Of a stretch of DNA of 64,000 nt, positions 54,844-62,367 are shown one piece after another. The notes under the pieces were generated by a model that saw only the letters and a program-made list of their open reading frames with translations, was not told the origin of the DNA and did not search any database. The DNA lies in contig NZ_CANLBS010000005.1 in assembly GCF_947488945.1 (NCBI RefSeq), positions 372,001-436,000 on the forward strand, given 5' to 3'. The stretch's first letter is position 1; each line of letters begins with the position of its first letter. This DNA comes from an uncultured Streptomyces sp. Its GTDB lineage: Bacteria > Actinomycetota > Actinomycetes > Streptomycetales > Streptomycetaceae. The translations under genes and the position numbers were made by a program.

Positions 54844-55974
54844 ATGCCCGCAGTCAGCACCGTACTTGTAGTGGGAGGTGGTACAGCCGGTACCGCAGCC
54901 GCAATCCTGCTCGCCGAGGCGGGTATCGCCGTCGATCTCGTCGAGCTCAAACCCGACATCACCGCTCTGGGATCGGGGATCACCCTGCAGGGCAACGCGC
55001 TGAGGGTGCTGCGGCGGCTCGGAGTGTGGGAGGACGTCCAGCGCGAGGGGCACTCACACAACCGGCTCACTCTGCGCGCACCCGACGCCGACGCCACGGT
55101 GCTGGTCGAGCTGGACGTGGAGCGGACCGGCGGGCCGGAACTGCCCGCCACGGTCGGCATGTACCGGCCGAAGCTGGCGCGCATCCTCATGGACCGTGCG
55201 GTAGCCACGGGAGTGAAGGTCCGCACCAGCACGACGTTCGCCGAGCTCGCACAGGACGGCACCGGTGTGACCGCGCGGTTCACCGACGGTTCGACCGGAC
55301 GTTACGACCTGGTGATCGGCGCCGACGGCATCCGCTCCGCGACGCGGCAGGCGGTGGGAATCGACGCGGACATCAAGGGCGCGGGCCTCGGCGCGTGGAG
55401 GGCCATCGTGCCCCGCCCTGCGTCGGTCACCCACACCGAGCTCTATTACGGCGGCCCCTCCTACATCTCGGGCTACTGTCCGATCAACGACCATGCCATG
55501 TACGCCTACTTCACAGAGATAGCCCAGGACCGCATGCGGACGGTCCCGGAGGAGAAGCTCGCCGTCATGCGCGGGTTCGCCGAGCACTATCACGGCCCCT
55601 GGGACGAAATCAGGGAGTCGCTGACCGACCCCTCGGCGATCCACTACACCTGGTTCGAATCCCACCTGCTCGACGGGCCCTGGCACCGGGGCCGCGTGCT
55701 CCTCATCGGCGACGCGGCCCACGCCTGCCCGCCCACCCTCGCCCAGGGAGCCGCCATGGCACTGGAGGACGCCCAGGTTCTGACGGAGATGCTGGTGGCC
55801 GCCGACCGCGTGGACGACGAGTTGCTGGAATCGTTCGCGAGGCGTCGGCTGCCGAGGGCCGGAGCCGTAGTGGAAGCCTCCCGGCAGATCGTGCAGTGGA
55901 CGCTGGCCCGGGACGCCGGCGACGTGCCCGCTCTGCAGGCCAGGATCTCCGCGTTGGTGACGGACCCCGCTTGA
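54844..55974 (+). CDS. FAD-dependent aromatic monooxygenase (class A hydroxylase)
   Basis: 376 residues. The FAD fold is VLVVGGGTAGTAAAILLAEA. The DG motif is in YDLVIGADGIRSATRQAV and the GD motif in VLLIGDAAHACPPTLAQGAA, the three signatures of PHBH/salicylate-hydroxylase type enzymes. It hydroxylates an aromatic ring with NAD(P)H and O2. GGAGGGAGC lies before the ATG. A CCCGGAGG/CCTCCGGG hairpin (54751-54774) in the gap after the dioxygenase might lower its expression. The exact substrate is unknown; a monohydroxybenzoate is likely from context. Confidence 0.92.
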   Translation: MPAVSTVLVVGGGTAGTAAAILLAEAGIAVDLVELKPDITALGSGITLQGNALRVLRRLGVWEDVQREGHSHNRLTLRAPDADATVLVELDVERTGGPELPATVGMYRPKLARILMDRAVATGVKVRTSTTFAELAQDGTGVTARFTDGSTGRYDLVIGADGIRSATRQAVGIDADIKGAGLGAWRAIVPRPASVTHTELYYGGPSYISGYCPINDHAMYAYFTEIAQDRMRTVPEEKLAVMRGFAEHYHGPWDEIRESLTDPSAIHYTWFESHLLDGPWHRGRVLLIGDAAHACPPTLAQGAAMALEDAQVLTEMLVAADRVDDELLESFARRRLPRAGAVVEASRQIVQWTLARDAGDVPALQARISALVTDPA

Positions 55975-56748
55975 GAAGCCGCCCCTCGTTCCGTGCAGGA
56001 GGAAGTGCGTGGCACGTCCACAATCTTTTCCTGCGCCGGACGAGGGGCGACGACGCTTCGATCCCTCTTACCACTGTCTGGCGCACGGCGGTGGGCAGGT
56101 CCTGGCGATCATGGTGAACCAATCTCGTAAACGGAATGCCGTCCGGGCAAGCCGACAACGTCCTTCACCACGTGGTGACCGGCTTGGCAGCCGACCCGCT
56201 GGATGGCCTCGTCAGCCTGACCGTCCACCAGGCGAGCACCGCCCGAAAGGCATCGGACACCGTGCAGGCCGGCCTGCGGCCTGCCACAGGGAAGGCCGCA
56301 TTCGCCGGTAGCGTCGCAGGAGCCGCTATGAGTGCAGTGATCGACTACCTGCTCATCGGCATGCCCACTGCACCGGCTCAGGACACGGCACGTCACGCCA
56401 TCACCGCCCTGATCAGCAGCTTCCTCGCAGCCTTCGCATGGCTCCTCCAGCACCAGCCCGCCCAAGTCCGGCGCCGCCGGCAGCGCCGACCGCGAACCCG
56501 AACCTCTTCCCCGAGCCGATGGCGCAGGAGATACCGCGTCCTGGTACTCCAGCAGCGTCTGGCTGACGCGGCTGGTCAGAGGGCTAGGCAAATGCATGGC
56601 GTATGGGGAAGTTGGTCTGCCCAGGTCATCGTCTTGATCCGGGGACGTTTGGCGCAGATGCTGTCACCGCGAGCACCTGGCCAACCCAGCCGCGCGACAA
56701 CCTCTTGGACATGAGCGAGTCGGCCTGATTCGGAGGACGGAGGACACG
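55975..56748. other. Gene-poor region before the IclR gene
   Basis: Apart from a doubtful frame at 56136-56714 nothing is recognisable until GGAGGACGGAGGACACG before the IclR start. The region separates two catabolic blocks and may hold decayed sequence. Confidence 0.4.
56136..56714 (+). CDS. Doubtful hypothetical protein
   Basis: 192 codons. The first half is plausible, with two hydrophobic stretches (KAAFAGSVAGAAMSAVIDYL, then HAITALISSFLAAFAWLLQH). The second half is Arg-rich and looks like a wrong frame. No good ribosome binding site is seen. It could be a degraded membrane protein or a chance frame. Confidence 0.25.
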   Translation: MPSGQADNVLHHVVTGLAADPLDGLVSLTVHQASTARKASDTVQAGLRPATGKAAFAGSVAGAAMSAVIDYLLIGMPTAPAQDTARHAITALISSFLAAFAWLLQHQPAQVRRRRQRRPRTRTSSPSRWRRRYRVLVLQQRLADAAGQRARQMHGVWGSWSAQVIVLIRGRLAQMLSPRAPGQPSRATTSWT

Positions 56749-57516
56749 ATGAAGCCGCACGAGGAGTCGGTCCTCTCCCGTGCGGCGCGCATCCTGGAGG
56801 CGTTCAGCCAGGAGGAGCCAACGCTAACCGTTTCGGAGATCGCGCGCCGTTCGGGGCTGCATGTGGCCACGGCGTCCCGGCTCGTGGGGGAGCTGACCGC
56901 GCACGGCTTCCTGAGCCGGGACGACGACCGCCGGGTGCGCATCGGTGTCCGGCTCTGGGAACTGGTCGTGCGTGCCTCGCCCGCGCATTCCCTGCGGGAC
57001 GCGGCGATGCCGTTCATGGAGGGCGTGCACGACGTGGTGGGCCATCATGTCCAGCTCGGGGTTCTCGATGGTGATGAGGTGCTGTTTCTCGAGCGGCTCT
57101 CGGCGCCGAACGCGGTGATCAACTACACCAGGATCGCCGGTCGCTTGCCCCTGCACGCCTCCTCCAGCGGCTTGGTGCTACTGGCCCACGGCTCGCCCTG
57201 CCTGAAGGAACGGACCTTGGCCGGTCCGCTCGCCACCTACACCCCGGCGACCCCGGCCACGTCCTCCCGGCTACGTACGGCGCTGGCCGAAGTACGCCGG
57301 CAGGGGTATGCCTACTGCCCCGGCTACGTCCATGAGGAAGCCCTGGGCGTGGCTGCCCCGGTGCGGGATGCAGCCGGCGCCGTGGTGGCAGCGCTGTCAG
57401 TCATCGTCCCCAACGACGTGGGAGCGCAAGCGGTCGTTCCCGTTGTGCGCACAGCCGCCCGAGGAGTATCCAGTGCGCTCGGCGCGCCCACCGGGACGAA
57501 CGGGGCCGGAGTGTAA
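56749..57516 (+). CDS. IclR-family transcriptional regulator
   Basis: 255 residues. The N-terminal winged helix is LTVSEIARRSGLHVATASRL VGELTAHGF. The ligand domain shows VQLGVLDGDEVLFLERLSAP, RLPLHASSSGLVLLAHG and EEALGVAAPVRDAAGAVVAAL. Such proteins often control aromatic acid catabolism and bind a pathway acid. It is followed, 111 bases on, by the PDR reductase-P450-formaldehyde genes in the same direction, which are the likely targets. Inverted repeats in that gap are candidate operators. Confidence 0.93.
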   Translation: MKPHEESVLSRAARILEAFSQEEPTLTVSEIARRSGLHVATASRLVGELTAHGFLSRDDDRRVRIGVRLWELVVRASPAHSLRDAAMPFMEGVHDVVGHHVQLGVLDGDEVLFLERLSAPNAVINYTRIAGRLPLHASSSGLVLLAHGSPCLKERTLAGPLATYTPATPATSSRLRTALAEVRRQGYAYCPGYVHEEALGVAAPVRDAAGAVVAALSVIVPNDVGAQAVVPVVRTAARGVSSALGAPTGTNGAGV

Positions 57517-57573
57517 CGGCCACGTGACATCCGCACGAACTTCGTCTCTCACTGAATGAGAATCCCATCGCGC

Positions 57574-57589
57574 CGTGACGGCGGTCACG
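57574..57589. promoter_or_regulatory. Candidate IclR operator
   Basis: CGTGACGGCGGTCACG is an inverted repeat with six-base arms and a GGCG centre, about 40 bases before the PDR reductase start. A second short repeat (TCTCA and TGAGA, near 57547-57561) lies upstream. Confidence 0.35.
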
Positions 57590-57627
57590 CACATCCTTCC
57601 TGTATCACCCCAACGGGAGGCGACAAC

Positions 57628-58611
57628 GTGGTCGTACACAACCTGCTGCCCGAAAGCCCTCAGCCCACCCCGGCACAGACCTTGCGGGTCCGTACCAAGG
57701 ACGTCGTCGCGAACGGCATCGTGGCTCTCACCCTCGAACATCCCGACGGCGAGCGGCTGCCGGACTGGACGCCGGGAACGCACATCGACGTCGTGCTGCC
57801 GGACGGAGCGCCCCGGCAGTACTCCCTGTGCGGGGACCGATGGGACGCGTACACCTACCGCATCGCCGTGCTGCGCGAGCCCGCCGGGCGCGGAGGGTCT
57901 GCCTATGTACACGACCGGCTGATGCCCGGTGATCAGGTAGGCATCGGTGGTGCGCGCAACCACTTCCCCCTGGTGCCGGCCGACCGCTACCTGTTCATCG
58001 CGGGCGGCATCGGGATCACCCCCCTGTTGCCGATGATCCAACAGGCCGAAAAGAGCGGTGCCGACTGGCGATTGCTGTATGGCGGCCGTACCCGCGCGTC
58101 GATGGCCTTCAGCACGGAACTCACGCACGCGTACGGCGAGCGCGTGCACATCAGGCCCCAGGACGAATGCGGCTTGCTGGATCTGGCCGGGTGGCTGAGC
58201 GAGCCGCCGCCCGGGACGAAGGCGTATTGCTGCGGACCGGCCCCTCTCCTGTCCGCCGTCCAGGACGCGTGCGTGCACTGGCCGGACCACAGCCTGCGTA
58301 CCGAACGCTTCATCGCCGCGGACCTGTCCGACCCCGTGCGCAGGTCACCGTTCGAAGTGGAACTGAGGCGCACCGGTCGGACGGTGACCGTCACCCCCGA
58401 GGTCTCCGTGCTGCACGCCGTGCGCCGGGCCGGCACGGAGGTGCTCTCCTCCTGCGAGCAGGGGACCTGCGGCACCTGCCTCGTCCCGGTGCTGGAGGGA
58501 ACGCCTGACCACCGGGACGCGGTCCTGGCCGACCATGAACGCGCGGCAGGAGACTGCATGCTCCCCTGTGTCTCCCGCTCCCGCTCCGACCGCCTGGTCC
58601 TGGATCTCTGA
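57628..58611 (+). CDS. PDR/VanB-type reductase, probable P450 partner
   Basis: 327 residues. The reductase domain has APRQYSLCGDRWDAYTYRIA and LFIAGGIGITPLLPMIQQAE, then KAYCCGPAPLL. The C-terminal 2Fe-2S domain has SSCEQGTCGTCLVPVLEG and LPCVSRSRSDR. The GTG start has GGGAGG seven bases upstream; an ATG 24 codons earlier lacks one. It lies 86 bases before the P450 gene in the same direction, so it probably feeds that enzyme directly. CYP199 enzymes are known to use a separate ferredoxin and reductase; a PDR partner is less usual. Confidence 0.92.
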   Translation: MVVHNLLPESPQPTPAQTLRVRTKDVVANGIVALTLEHPDGERLPDWTPGTHIDVVLPDGAPRQYSLCGDRWDAYTYRIAVLREPAGRGGSAYVHDRLMPGDQVGIGGARNHFPLVPADRYLFIAGGIGITPLLPMIQQAEKSGADWRLLYGGRTRASMAFSTELTHAYGERVHIRPQDECGLLDLAGWLSEPPPGTKAYCCGPAPLLSAVQDACVHWPDHSLRTERFIAADLSDPVRRSPFEVELRRTGRTVTVTPEVSVLHAVRRAGTEVLSSCEQGTCGTCLVPVLEGTPDHRDAVLADHERAAGDCMLPCVSRSRSDRLVLDL

Positions 58612-58697
58612 GCACCCGCCCGCCGCCTTCCGCATCCCCTTCTGGCATTCCCTCGCCCCTGAGCCTCTCTTCCCTTCCTGCCTTTCGTGGAGCCGCC

Positions 58698-59915
58698 ATG
58701 ACCGAGACAGCAGCCGTTCCCGTGACCCCGCCGACCAGTGACGCCGATCCATTCGCTGAGCAGCACCTCTCCCACCCGGAGCCTTTGCACCGGCGGTTGC
58801 GCGAAGCCGGACCGGTGGTCCACCTGTCCCGCTACGGCGTGTACGCCCTGGCCCGTCACCAAGAGGTGCACGCCGCCCTGGCCGACTGGCAGACCTTCCA
58901 GTCCGGCGCCGGCGTCGGACTGGCCAACTTCCGCCATGAGAAGCCGTGGCGCCCGCCGAGCCTGCTGCTGGAGGCCGACCCGCCCCACCACGATGCGCCG
59001 CGCCGCGTGCTGCGCGAGATCCTCGCCCCGCTCGCCCTGCGCCGGCTGCGTGAGACGTGGCAGACGGTCGCAGAGGAACTCGTCGAGACGGTTTTGGCCG
59101 AGCGCGGGCTGGAGTTCGACGCCTTCGATGCTCTGGCGAAGGCGTTCCCGCTCCAGGTCTTTCCCGATGCCGTCGGCCTCGGCCCGCACGGCAGGGAGAA
59201 CCTGCTGCCCTACGGCAACATGGCCTTCAACGCCTTCGGACCGCGGAACGCCCTCGTCGAAGCCGACGCACACCGGGTCGGCGAGCTGTCGGCCTGGGTG
59301 AACGCTCAGTGCGCCCGCGAGGCGCTGAGCGAGGACGGTTTCGGTGCCCGGATCTGGGCCGCCGCCGACCGCGGCGACCTCACCCACGCCCAGGCACCGC
59401 TGGTGGTGCGCTCGCTGCTCACCGCCGGCGTTGACACCACCGTGCACGGTCTGGCGGCCGCACTGTACGCCTTCGCCACTCACCCGCAGGAGTGGCAGCG
59501 GCTCCGAGCCCGTCCGGAACTGGCGCGGACGGCCTTTGACGAGGCGGTGCGCTGGCAGTCGCCGGTACAGACGTTCTTCCGCACCGCCACCACCGACGTC
59601 GATATCGTCGGTGCACGCATCACCGAGGGCGGCAAAATCCTCATGTTCCTCGGCGCTGCCAACCGCGACCCGGTCCGCTGGAGCGACCCCGACCGCTTCG
59701 ACCTCACCCGTGACCCCTCGGGCCACGTCGGCTTCGGCATGGGTATCCACCAGTGTGTCGGCCAGCACGTCGCCCGCCTGGAGGCAGAGTCCCTGCTGAC
59801 CGCCCTCGCCCGCCGCGTCGGACACCTCGAACTCGTCGGCGAACCGAGGCGCCACCTCAACAACACCCTGCGCTCCTGGGCCTCTCTCCCGATCCGCGTC
59901 CGGCCGGCGAGCTGA
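58698..59915 (+). CDS. Cytochrome P450, CYP199-like (para-substituted benzoate oxidation)
   Basis: 405 residues. The I-helix is SLLTAGVDTTVHGLAAALYA, the ExxR motif is in DEAVRWQSPVQTFF and the heme cysteine is in VGFGMGIHQCVGQHVARLEA. LLLEADPPHHDAPRRVL, FPLQVFPDAVGL and NMAFNAFGPRNAL strongly recall CYP199A enzymes, which O-demethylate 4-methoxybenzoate and oxidise related para-substituted benzoates. The next two genes remove formaldehyde, which fits O- or N-demethylation. GTGGAG precedes the ATG. The family call is from memory of the sequence, not from an alignment. Confidence 0.9.
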   Translation: MTETAAVPVTPPTSDADPFAEQHLSHPEPLHRRLREAGPVVHLSRYGVYALARHQEVHAALADWQTFQSGAGVGLANFRHEKPWRPPSLLLEADPPHHDAPRRVLREILAPLALRRLRETWQTVAEELVETVLAERGLEFDAFDALAKAFPLQVFPDAVGLGPHGRENLLPYGNMAFNAFGPRNALVEADAHRVGELSAWVNAQCAREALSEDGFGARIWAAADRGDLTHAQAPLVVRSLLTAGVDTTVHGLAAALYAFATHPQEWQRLRARPELARTAFDEAVRWQSPVQTFFRTATTDVDIVGARITEGGKILMFLGAANRDPVRWSDPDRFDLTRDPSGHVGFGMGIHQCVGQHVARLEAESLLTALARRVGHLELVGEPRRHLNNTLRSWASLPIRVRPAS

Positions 59916-59971
59916 CCGCCAGTCACTGAATCCACCCCACGCACACCCCACTGTCGAAAGGACCTCTTCCC

Positions 59972-61057
59972 ATGTCGCAGCACGTACGAGGTGTCGTCGC
60001 CCGAGCCAAGGGCGAACCGGTACGCGTCGAGACCGTCGTCGTTCCCGACCCCGGCCACGGGGAGGCCGTGGTGAAGGTCCAGGCGTGCGGCGTCTGCCAC
60101 ACCGACCTGCACTACCGCGAGGGCGGCATCAATGACGACTTCCCCTTCCTCCTCGGCCACGAGGCGGCCGGCGTCGTCGAACAGGTCGGCCCGGACGTGA
60201 CCGACGTCGCCCCCGGTGACTTCGTTGTCCTCAACTGGCGTGCGGTCTGCGGCCGGTGCCGGGCTTGCCGGCGCGGGCGCCCGCAGTACTGCTTCGACAC
60301 GCACAACGCGCGGCAGAAGATGACCCTCGCCGACGGCACCGAACTGTCACCGGCCCTGGGCATCGGCGCCTTCGCCGAGAAGACCCTCGTCGCCGCCGGC
60401 CAGTGCACCAGAGTCGATCCGGCCGCGTCACCCGCCGTCGCAGGGCTGCTCGGCTGTGGCGTGATGGCGGGCATCGGTGCCGCGATCAACACCGGCGCTG
60501 TCGGCAGGGGCGACACGGTAGCGGTCATCGGCTGCGGCGGTGTCGGCGACGCGGCTGTGGCCGGTGCCCGGCTGGCCGGTGCGGCGAAGGTGATCGCCGT
60601 CGACATCGACGACCGCAAACTGAGCACCGCCAGGTCCCTGGGCGCCACGCACACGGTCAACTCCCGTACCACCGACCCGGTCGAAGCGATCCGCGGCCTG
60701 ACCGGTGGCTTCGGCGCCGACGTCGTGATCGAGGCCGTCGGTCGCCCTGAGACATACCGGCAGGCGTTCTACGCCCGCGACCTGGCCGGAACCGTCGTCC
60801 TGGTCGGCGTGCCCACCCCTGAGATGCAGCTCGAACTGCCGCTGCTGGACGTCTTCGGCCGCGGCGGGGCGCTCAAGTCCTCCTGGTACGGCGACTGCCT
60901 GCCCTCGCGTGACTTCCCCACGCTCATCGACCTTTACCTCCAGGGCCGACTGGACCTCGACGCCTTCGTCAGCGAAACCATCAGCCTCGACGAGGTGGAG
61001 GACGCCTTCGCCCGCATGCACAAGGGCGACGTCCTGCGCTCGGTGGTGATCCTCTGA
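59972..61057 (+). CDS. mscR: S-(hydroxymethyl)mycothiol dehydrogenase
   Basis: 361 residues of the zinc MDR family. Catalytic zinc site: [16 protein letters not shown] and [14 protein letters not shown]. Structural zinc: [19 protein letters not shown] fold: [20 protein letters not shown]. The mycothiol-specific features [15 protein letters not shown] and [13 protein letters not shown] match actinobacterial MscR. It oxidises the mycothiol adduct of formaldehyde to S-formylmycothiol. Here it follows a P450 expected to release formaldehyde, and the next gene is a possible thioesterase for the product. Confidence 0.92.
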   Translation: MSQHVRGVVARAKGEPVRVETVVVPDPGHGEAVVKVQACGVCHTDLHYREGGINDDFPFLLGHEAAGVVEQVGPDVTDVAPGDFVVLNWRAVCGRCRACRRGRPQYCFDTHNARQKMTLADGTELSPALGIGAFAEKTLVAAGQCTRVDPAASPAVAGLLGCGVMAGIGAAINTGAVGRGDTVAVIGCGGVGDAAVAGARLAGAAKVIAVDIDDRKLSTARSLGATHTVNSRTTDPVEAIRGLTGGFGADVVIEAVGRPETYRQAFYARDLAGTVVLVGVPTPEMQLELPLLDVFGRGGALKSSWYGDCLPSRDFPTLIDLYLQGRLDLDAFVSETISLDEVEDAFARMHKGDVLRSVVIL

Positions 61058-61689
61058 TGGCCGGTGTTCGCATCGAGCGGCTTGTGACCTCCGGCGTCTT
61101 CACTCTGGACGACGGCACTTGGAACGTCGACAACAACGTCTGGATCGTCGGTGATGACCACGACGCCGTAGTCATCGACGCCGCCCACGACGCCGACGCC
61201 ATCGCCGAGGCCGTCGGCGACCGGCGGCTGATCGCCATCGTGTGCACCCACGCCCACAACGACCACGTCAACGCCGCCCCGGCCCTCGCCGCCGCCACCG
61301 GCGCACCCATCCTGCTCCACCTGGACGACCGGGTGCTGTGGAAGCACACCCACCCCGAGCGCGACCCCGACGGCTATCTCTCCGACAACCAGCGCATCAA
61401 GGTCGCCGGGACACAGCTGCGAGTGCTCCACACTCCCGGACACACCACCGGAGCCATCAGCCTGCACCTCCCGGAATTCGGCACCGTCTTCACCGGCGAC
61501 ACCCTGTTCGCGGGCGGCCCGGGAGCGACCGGACGGTCGTACTCGCACTTCCCCACCATCATCCGGTCGATCCGCGACCGCCTTCTCGTGCTGCCTCCCA
61601 CCACCCTGGTCCGCACGGGGCACGGTTCGGATACCACGATCGGCGACGAAGCACGCCATCTCACAGAACGGATCACACGTGGTTGCTAG
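61057..61689 (+). CDS. MBL-fold hydrolase (probable S-formylmycothiol hydrolase)
   Basis: 210 residues. The metallo-beta-lactamase motif is VCTHAHNDHVNAAPAL (HxHxDH). Later metal ligands are in VLHTPGHTTGAISLHLP and FTGDTLFAGGPGATGRSYSH, and a C-terminal histidine is in LVRTGHGSDTTIGDEA. This subgroup often follows mscR and is thought to hydrolyse the formyl-mycothiol ester to formate. The ATG overlaps the mscR stop (TGATG), supporting a joint function. Confidence 0.92.
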   Translation: MAGVRIERLVTSGVFTLDDGTWNVDNNVWIVGDDHDAVVIDAAHDADAIAEAVGDRRLIAIVCTHAHNDHVNAAPALAAATGAPILLHLDDRVLWKHTHPERDPDGYLSDNQRIKVAGTQLRVLHTPGHTTGAISLHLPEFGTVFTGDTLFAGGPGATGRSYSHFPTIIRSIRDRLLVLPPTTLVRTGHGSDTTIGDEARHLTERITRGC

Positions 61690-62367
61690 CTAAAGGTACG
61701 TACTCACCCGAGGGCAATGAGTTCTTAATGATGCGGCAAGTGAGGGCGGGCCCCCTGCCGCAGATACTCACTCCGCTGCCGCCCGTGCGTGCTGCACAAA
61801 GACCTCGGAAGTGGCCAGCAGCGGGCGGGAACAGCCAGAAGCACCTGATCAGAGACAGCAGTAGCCCGAAGAAGCGAATCCACCTCAGATCCAGAAAAGC
61901 CCAGGTCAGCGTCTTGTTTGGACTTCATCGCGCCAGGGGTGGCGACCCCCATAGCAAGGGAGCAACTGCACTCCAGGTACGCGACACGCGGCATCGCGAC
62001 CGCGCCTGGCCGTCAGGGACTCTGAAACGCTCGGTGGAGCCTCAGTACCCGGTCTGCGCTCTGCGGTCTCCTGCTGAGACAGGGGTCGGCGACGGCTTGA
62101 GGGTGTCGTCCATGTGTTTGCGGCGGCCGAGGTGACGGCCAGCGCCTACCGCTTCTTCAAGTAGGTCATGCCGTGTCCACCCAGGATGCGGCGTGGGAGT
62201 GTGCCTTACACCGGTGGGCGCAGTCCCTCTTACCGGTCCAGGGGGTTCTTCTTGCGGGCCGAGATCAGTGGGCGATGGCCGAGAACCCGCTGGGGAGAAC
62301 CAGGGGCGCATGGCATGCTGATTGATCTTGCTGATCGCTTGCGTTTGCGGCATGGGGGCTTTGCGTC
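61690..62367. other. Gene-poor region between the catabolic island and the toxin gene
   Basis: No convincing gene. Composition becomes patchy, with AT-rich stretches near 61690-61740 and 61840-61930. Several short frames on both strands lack ribosome binding sites. It may contain decayed insertion sequence material but I can identify no transposase or inverted ends. Confidence 0.4.

Noticed and set aside
61725..61994. Minus-strand frame of 89 codons after the MBL gene
   Set aside because: Considered as a transposase fragment, but no DDE or helix-turn-helix motif and no inverted ends were seen.
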